NCBI GenBank assembly: GCA_963682025.1
Contig: OY821518.1
Location: forward strand, 36,107,059 to 36,171,058
Direction of reading: 5' to 3'
From: Cordilura impudica
Taxonomy: Eukaryota > Arthropoda > Insecta > Diptera > Scathophagidae
Length of the DNA: 64,000 nt
The notes under the pieces are model-generated. The model ran no database searches, was not told the DNA's origin, and worked only from the letters and a program-made list of their open reading frames with translations. This document shows positions 58,866 through 64,000 of this stretch, one piece after another. Numbering within the stretch: the stretch's first letter is position 1; the number at the start of each line of letters is the position of its first letter. A program made the translations under genes and the position numbers.

Positions 58866-60636
58866 TAATTTTTCAGTGGGCGACTGGGGCTCCTTACAAC
58901 TAACTAGGATCACCATTGGAACCCAGGTGCAGGGTATAAAAGGTTCGATACATCCAATTTAACCTCGATCGATTTGATTTACTTTTATACTGATTTTACG
59001 AAGACAGTATTTAATAGTTGCTAATAGGTAAAGATATATAACCCAGGAATCATTTCAATTTTATAGTTTATCTCATTGGAAATTATTTTCCAATTTTTTG
59101 GAGCAAAAGTCGAGCTTAAGCACTTTCTGTCTCCTATTTTGTTGTTGCTGAGCTGCCCAGTATTTTAGTTTTTATACCTTAAGCTGACCTAAGATTCTTC
59201 TTGGTCTTTATGGGGTGCAAAATATTGGCGAGTCGGGCTAGCTTAACTATAACTTTTTTGTATTCAGAAGGAAAAATAATCTTCCATTAAGCTTTTTGAA
59301 AAATCAACGAGTTAAAACGCGTATGTCTAATAATCATAGCCAAAACACTGGCATATGTTCCTTACATTAACAGCGCATTACAAGTATATTTTTTATACAA
59401 TATAGTTGGTTTAAATGGTCGTTTCAGTAGTCGGTATTATAATTAGTGAAAATTGCTTCTCCAGTTTTTTTTTTTTTTTTTCGAATAAAAGATTGACTTG
59501 TATTTTAGATTATGCCCAATTGATAAAGTACATTCTATTAAATTCATACAATTTCCAATCATTATGAATATATTGATTATAATCTTTAAATCCCTGCTGA
59601 AGTTAAGTATTTTCTAGTTTATCAAGAAAAGTATCTGCTGCATTAAATTGCCTCGAATCGCTACTGAAAAATACAGTCTTTTAAAATATGATTTTGCTTC
59701 CTTTTACTGATACATAAGTGAATTTGAACATGATTTAACGGGAAGCTGCTTATCAATGCAAGGATATATAAAGGAAATAACTAAAATACAACAACAGCAA
59801 AAAAAAAAAAAATAAATCTGTAAAAAAAAAAATTGAACGACAAGAAAGATATGCGGGAAATATACTAAATGGTTTAATACATGATTACTTTTTCATATAT
59901 TTTCGTATTGGAACGAACAAACCATGATAAATAATATGATGATGGTGATGACGAAACTGTTGCTTTTTCATACTCCGTTGATGAGGACGAGATGATAATA
60001 CTTATTGTGTAAAGGATGAAAGAAAAATGTCACTAGCAAAAGATTTTGTGTTGAATCCACTATAACCAATATTATATTGTATATATGATGAATTTATATT
60101 TTAAGTTTATACACACTCTTATATATACGTGTAGATTAGCGAGTCCCGTATAACAGCACTTTTGAAATTTTTGAAGTAATACACTGAAATTGATAGCTGT
60201 GGGTCCAGGCAAGTGATTTTAGTTCGCGATCGTTATATTTCTAAGTTTTCTAGCAAAACTACTTGTTTGAAACTTCAAATTACTCCGCGAAATTCTTATA
60301 AATTCTTTTTTCTAAATAAGATCTACATTTCGATATTTAAAAAAAAAAAACAAAAAACACCAAAATTTACGACCCGAAAGCAATTTGTAGTACCGGAAAA
60401 TCCATTAAATAAAAAAAAAAATCCAGTACGCAGCTCGCCATTACACATCGTTTGAATTGGTTTGATATGAAACTATTTCCGACGAGACACACTAATGTAC
60501 ATTTTGATAGTTATACTTAAAGAAAATATTTTAAGTTTAGCCCTGCTTTCAAATATATAATTATTTGTATTTATATAAGGCAATTATTTAATTTAATTTT
60601 TTTTATTCAATTGTTTTTACTTTATTTTATTTTATA
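58866..60636. other. No gene seen; short family B-like tail at start
   Basis: AACCCAGGTGCAGGGTATAA near 58920-58940 resembles the family B 3' end. The rest is AT-rich, with A- or T-runs at 59466-59480 and 59799-59813. No coding sequence supported. Confidence 0.5.
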
Positions 60637-61634
60637 CTAGCTCACCCGGCAAACGTTGTTTTGCCACATAATTAATTTATAGTGAATATTGGTCGACTAA
60701 TCACATGAAGAACTTACTGGCTCATGAGATCTGCTACGCCCACTTATCCAATCACGCCCATTTTTGGTACTACTACTTAAATTAGCAACCAATTGACCAT
60801 TTTTCACATAACTTCTCACACTCATCATTCGTAAACTCACACCTAGTTGCAAGACTGTCGAGTTTATAGTACTCCAGATAATATTTTTTGTGTGGGAGGT
60901 GCCACGTCCACTAACCCAATACCGTCCATTTTTGGTGTGGCTACTCACATTAACAACCAATTGTTGTGCAGAAAGTTTCGAGACTCTGGCCATCATAGTA
61001 CTCTAGATATATGATGATATGTATTTACCATGTATGGGATGTGCCACGTCCACTGCTTTGAGCCCGCCCATTTTTTACATAATTCTTACACTCATCATTC
61101 GTGAACTCACACCTGCCTTCAAGACTGACGGATTTATAGTAGTCCAGATAATAGTTTTTGTATAGGAGGTGTTACGCCCACTAATCTAATCCCGCCCATA
61201 TTTAGTACGACTACTCAAATTAATAACTATAAACTCAGACAAAGTTCCGAGGCATTCACTATTACACTACTCCCGATATATGACATTATATACATATTTA
61301 GTTTGTATGGGGGTACCACGCCCACTGTTCTGATCCCGCCCATTTTGGTTCGAGTACTAACGTTGATAACATATGAACTCACACTAAGTTCCAAGATTTT
61401 ATCTATTACAGTACTTTAGATATATGACATTAAATATTTACTTTGTATGGTGGATGCCACGCCCATTGGCCCGATCCCGCCTATTTTTTCAGAACTCTTC
61501 AAATAAGTTTAGTATGTACGTGTGCATACTTTCAGAACTTTTGCTCTTATAGTACTCCAGATGTTAGTATCCAGATATGTTAAAACTTTGTATGAGATCT
61601 GACACGCCCACTTGCTTTCAGAAAACTTTTCGGA
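60637..61634 (-). mobile_element. Second Helitron-like element with seven ~140-bp tandem units
   Basis: On the minus strand the terminus reads GGCAAAACAACGTTTGCC (an 18-nt hairpin) then GGGTGAGCTAG|T, a Helitron-type 3' end at 60637. The body is about seven imperfect units with the motif GCCACGCCCACT..CCCGCCCATTTTT near 60735, 60900, 61041, 61173, 61315, 61456 and 61602. It is much richer in C than the surroundings. Its 5' end was not found and may lie beyond the Tc1 insertion. The 99-codon minus frame at 60697..60996 is a by-product of the repeats. Confidence 0.7.
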
Positions 61635-61734
61635 ATTTTCTTGGGTATTATTCTTTTTTGGGCAGAGACCTGTCTGAATTGGCGTTCTCGAGTTATAAGC
61701 GTAGTAACTAACACGACTTTCTTTTATATACTTA

Positions 61735-63370
61735 CAGTAGTGGTCTTATAATTAGCACACCCACAAACCCACATCTTTGACTTTAATTTTGTTTCTTCAT
61801 TGGTGTAGTTTTATGTCTCTTATTATTAAAAATAATTAACTAGGCTGTACTTTACAAAACAAATCAAATAAAGAGTACAACCAACAACTATTGTTAAAAA
61901 TAACGGTACTGAACAAAGCAAAACTCTAAAATTAAAGAGAGTTATAATTAGCACACTATAATTTTTTTTTTTGTTTTCTCAATAACTTTAAGCAAAGATT
62001 ATTAGAATCACATACATAGTTCAGTATTAATACTATTACACTGACGTGGTTTTTGCAAAAAAAATATAAAATTTGTGTGAAAATGGTTAGAAATTCATCC
62101 TGTACCCCAGATCTTCGGAAAATTATAATAAATATGCACAATAAAGGTAAAAACGTTTCTCAAATGCTAGAATTATTGGCAGATCCCGCAAAATCGTCCA
62201 AAATGCATTAAAATATCAAAAAAAGCACGAAACTTGTGAAGCCGTCAGAAGAAAGCCGCGACCAAGAAAGACCTCTAGTGCTGAGGACAGATTAATAATT
62301 TCTTATGCAAAGAAAAATCCCTTCACAGCATCTGCGGAAATTCAAAAAAATATTATGGAGGAACATAATATATCAATTTGCACAAAAACCATCCGCCGCA
62401 GACTGAATGAAAGTAACTTAATTGGGTATGTAGCACAATACAAGCCTCTAGTTTCAAAAAAGAACCTTGCGGCTCGTCTCAAGTTCGCTAAAATGTATAA
62501 ACAAAAGCCAATATCATTCTGGAAAAATGTTTTGTGGAGTGATGAATCAAAATTTAATCGATTTGGGTCGGACGGAAAGAAACATGTTTGGCGTCCCCTC
62601 AAGCAAGACTTTAATCCTCGCTATACGGTGAAAACCATTAAACATGGAGATGGGTGTATAATGCTATGGGCAGCATTTACATGGCATGGAGTGGGCCCAA
62701 TCGTTAAAATTGACTCTAAAATGGATCAACATTTATATAAACATATTTTAGAGAATCATATGATTCCATTCGCTGAAGAAAACTTGTGTGTCAAATGGGT
62801 TTTTATACACGATAATGATCCCAAGCACACCTCGCGATTAGTAAAAAAATATTTGGAGGAGCAATCAGTTGATGTTTTGCCATGGCCAGCACAAAGTCCT
62901 GATCTCAATCCAATTGAGAATTTATGGAATGATATTAAGAAAAAAGTTGAGCTTAAAAAACCAAAAAATCTCAACGAACTCTGGGAAGTGGTCCGTGCGG
63001 CATGATATGCTATATTATCAGCAAGATGTCAGTCACTGGTGGAAAGTATTCCAAGAAGATTAGAACTGGTGATCAAGCAAAAGGGCTACCCGACAAAATA
63101 TTAAAAAAAAAATTAATCCAAATGACGGATTTGATCCTCTTATATGGGGGTGGGCTAATTATGAGTCCAGTGAATTTTTTGATTTTTAAGTTTAAAGTAT
63201 CGTTTTTTGTTGTATTGTTTTTTAAGTTGTTTTTATTCAATACATCGCTTTAAGTATACCACAATGAATATTTGACAGTAATAAATTAATTTAAAAAAAA
63301 TTCTTTTAATAATGTTTTTTGGGGAAGAAAAATTGCATGGATTGGTGTGCTAATTATAAGACCACTACTG
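61735..63370 (+). mobile_element. Tc1-type transposon with inner and outer repeats
   Basis: TA at 61733-61734 and 63371-63372. Outer inverted termini CAGTAGTGGTCTTATAATTA are identical for about 27 bp. Inner copies of the same motif occur about 200 bp inside each end: GTTATAATTAGCACAC (61941-61956) and, inverted, GTGGGCTAATTATGAGTCC (about 63146-63165). This is the IR/DR arrangement known in some Tc1 elements. 1636 bp with one transposase gene. Confidence 0.93.
62083..63104 (+). pseudogene. Tc1 transposase (DD34E), two lesions
   Basis: ATG 62083 opens MVRNSSCTPDLRKIIINMHN, part of the helix-turn-helix domain. At GG 62178-62179 one G appears to be missing, shifting LELL-GRSRKIVQNALKY into the next frame, which then runs through RRKPRPRK (a basic, AT-hook-like motif) into the long frame from 62355. 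Catalytic residues: WSDES (D at 62541), IHDNDPKHTS (D at 62811) and LNPIENLW (E at 62916), with 34 residues between D2 and E. TGA at 63003-63005 replaces what is probably a Trp codon, and the frame goes on YAILSARCQSLVESIPRRL to TAA at 63102. Total length about 340 residues is normal. All three catalytic residues survive. Confidence 0.93.
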
Positions 63371-64000
63371 TATATAGATTATTGCATTTCAATTCATTTT
63401 AATTTTTTAATTTCTATTTTTTATTTGTTATTTTTAATTTTTATTTTTGATTTTAGTTTTCATTTTTATTTTTACATATTATATTTTATTTTTTTATTTT
63501 TAATATTTTTTTATTTCTTATTTTCTATTTTTATTTTTGTATTTAGTTATTGTATTTTTATTTATTTTATTTTTTCTTATTTTTTTAAAATTTTTTTTTA
63601 TTTTTCTATTTTATTTTATTTTATTTTCTTTTCCTTTATTTTATTTTTTGATTTGATTTGGTTTTATTGAGGCTTTAGATGTCTTTTATAAAAGTTTCAA
63701 CAAACTATAATTTTATGTGAAAACTTAAAACTATATTGTATTATTTTAATATTATTAAAAATACGTGTATGCAACGTGCTTATACATAAAGTGAAAATTA
63801 AATGTTAAGAGTTTTACATTTATTGTATTTTTATTTATTTTATTTTATTTTATATTTTTTTTTATTTTATTTTATTTTTCTATTTTATTTTATTTTCCTT
63901 TATTTTATTTTATTTTATTTTATTTTATTTTATTTTATTTTATTTTAATTTATTTAATTTTTTTAATTTAATTTTTTTCTATTTTATTTTATTTATTTAT
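63371..64000. repeat. T-rich low complexity and (ATTTT)n satellite
   Basis: 63380-63665 is a degenerate T-rich tract with units like TTTTTATTTTTAATT; 63820-64000 becomes a (TTTTA)n pentamer repeat and runs off the right edge. The unit is not the complement of the left-edge AAAAATT. The frame at 63347..63670 is an artefact of composition. Confidence 0.9.

Noticed and set aside
60697..60996. 99-codon minus-strand frame with SSHTKNG repeats
   Set aside because: It is the translation of the 140-bp tandem units; unit indels break it outside this stretch.
63347..63670. 107-codon hydrophobic frame
   Set aside because: Pure T-rich low complexity; looks like a membrane protein only because TTT and ATT encode Phe and Ile.

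Overview
The window looks like nuclear DNA of a higher (cyclorrhaphan, probably calyptrate) fly. It is very AT-rich and has short dipteran-style introns of about 52 and 64 nt. Its repeats include dispersed elements carrying (GTCY)n/(GGAC)n microsatellites, of the kind called mini-me/DINE-1-like in Diptera. The only two host-gene pieces match insect families: a CELF/Bruno-type RNA-binding protein exon and a neprilysin-like gene. Species cannot be named from the sequence alone.

Host genes are sparse. One internal coding exon (25342..25485, +) encodes the alanine-rich linker before the third RRM of a CELF/Bruno-like protein. It has clean splice sites, so much of the window may be intron of a very large gene. 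On the opposite strand, 32809..35016 is an intact single-exon gene for a secreted M13 neprilysin-like protein that has lost the HExxH and ExxxD zinc motifs. A roughly 75-bp relic of a second copy lies 3' of it.

Everything else recognisable is mobile or repetitive. Cut-and-paste elements with defined ends: piggyBac (21749..24396, TTAA duplication) inside a palindromic MITE; a hAT-like element (51410..54732, 8-bp duplication, about 200-bp inverted repeats, three-exon transposase with one stop); Tc1 (61735..63370, TA duplication, inner and outer repeats, two lesions); a DD34D mariner (57151..58323); and a second mariner-type family with a QDGATCH motif, in three decayed copies (about 12334..13117, 15775..16865, 45946..47085). 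Non-autonomous families: 'family A', Helitron-like, 5' TC and 3' hairpin plus CTAG, ten or so copies; 'family B', mini-me-like, starting AAGTAWGAA and ending GGGTATAAAA; and several foldback MITEs (18545..18985, 31571..31954, 39667..40612, 55069..55785).

Long degenerate arrays take up about 15 kb: pure (AAAAATT)n at the left edge; A-rich AAAAATGA arrays; a 17-bp TTTTCTTAAAAAAGTAC array at two distant places (1046..5262 and 54741..58865); and a GCGAAAAAAATTTT array with about 420-450-bp higher-order units (26990..32340). Elements are inserted into these arrays, so the arrays are older than several insertions.

I found no CRISPR array, rRNA, tRNA, operon or prokaryotic feature. I see no convincing new biochemical system. 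The best candidates for novelty are the pseudo-enzyme neprilysin, the nearly intact hAT-like element, and the structural variants of the Helitron-like family.
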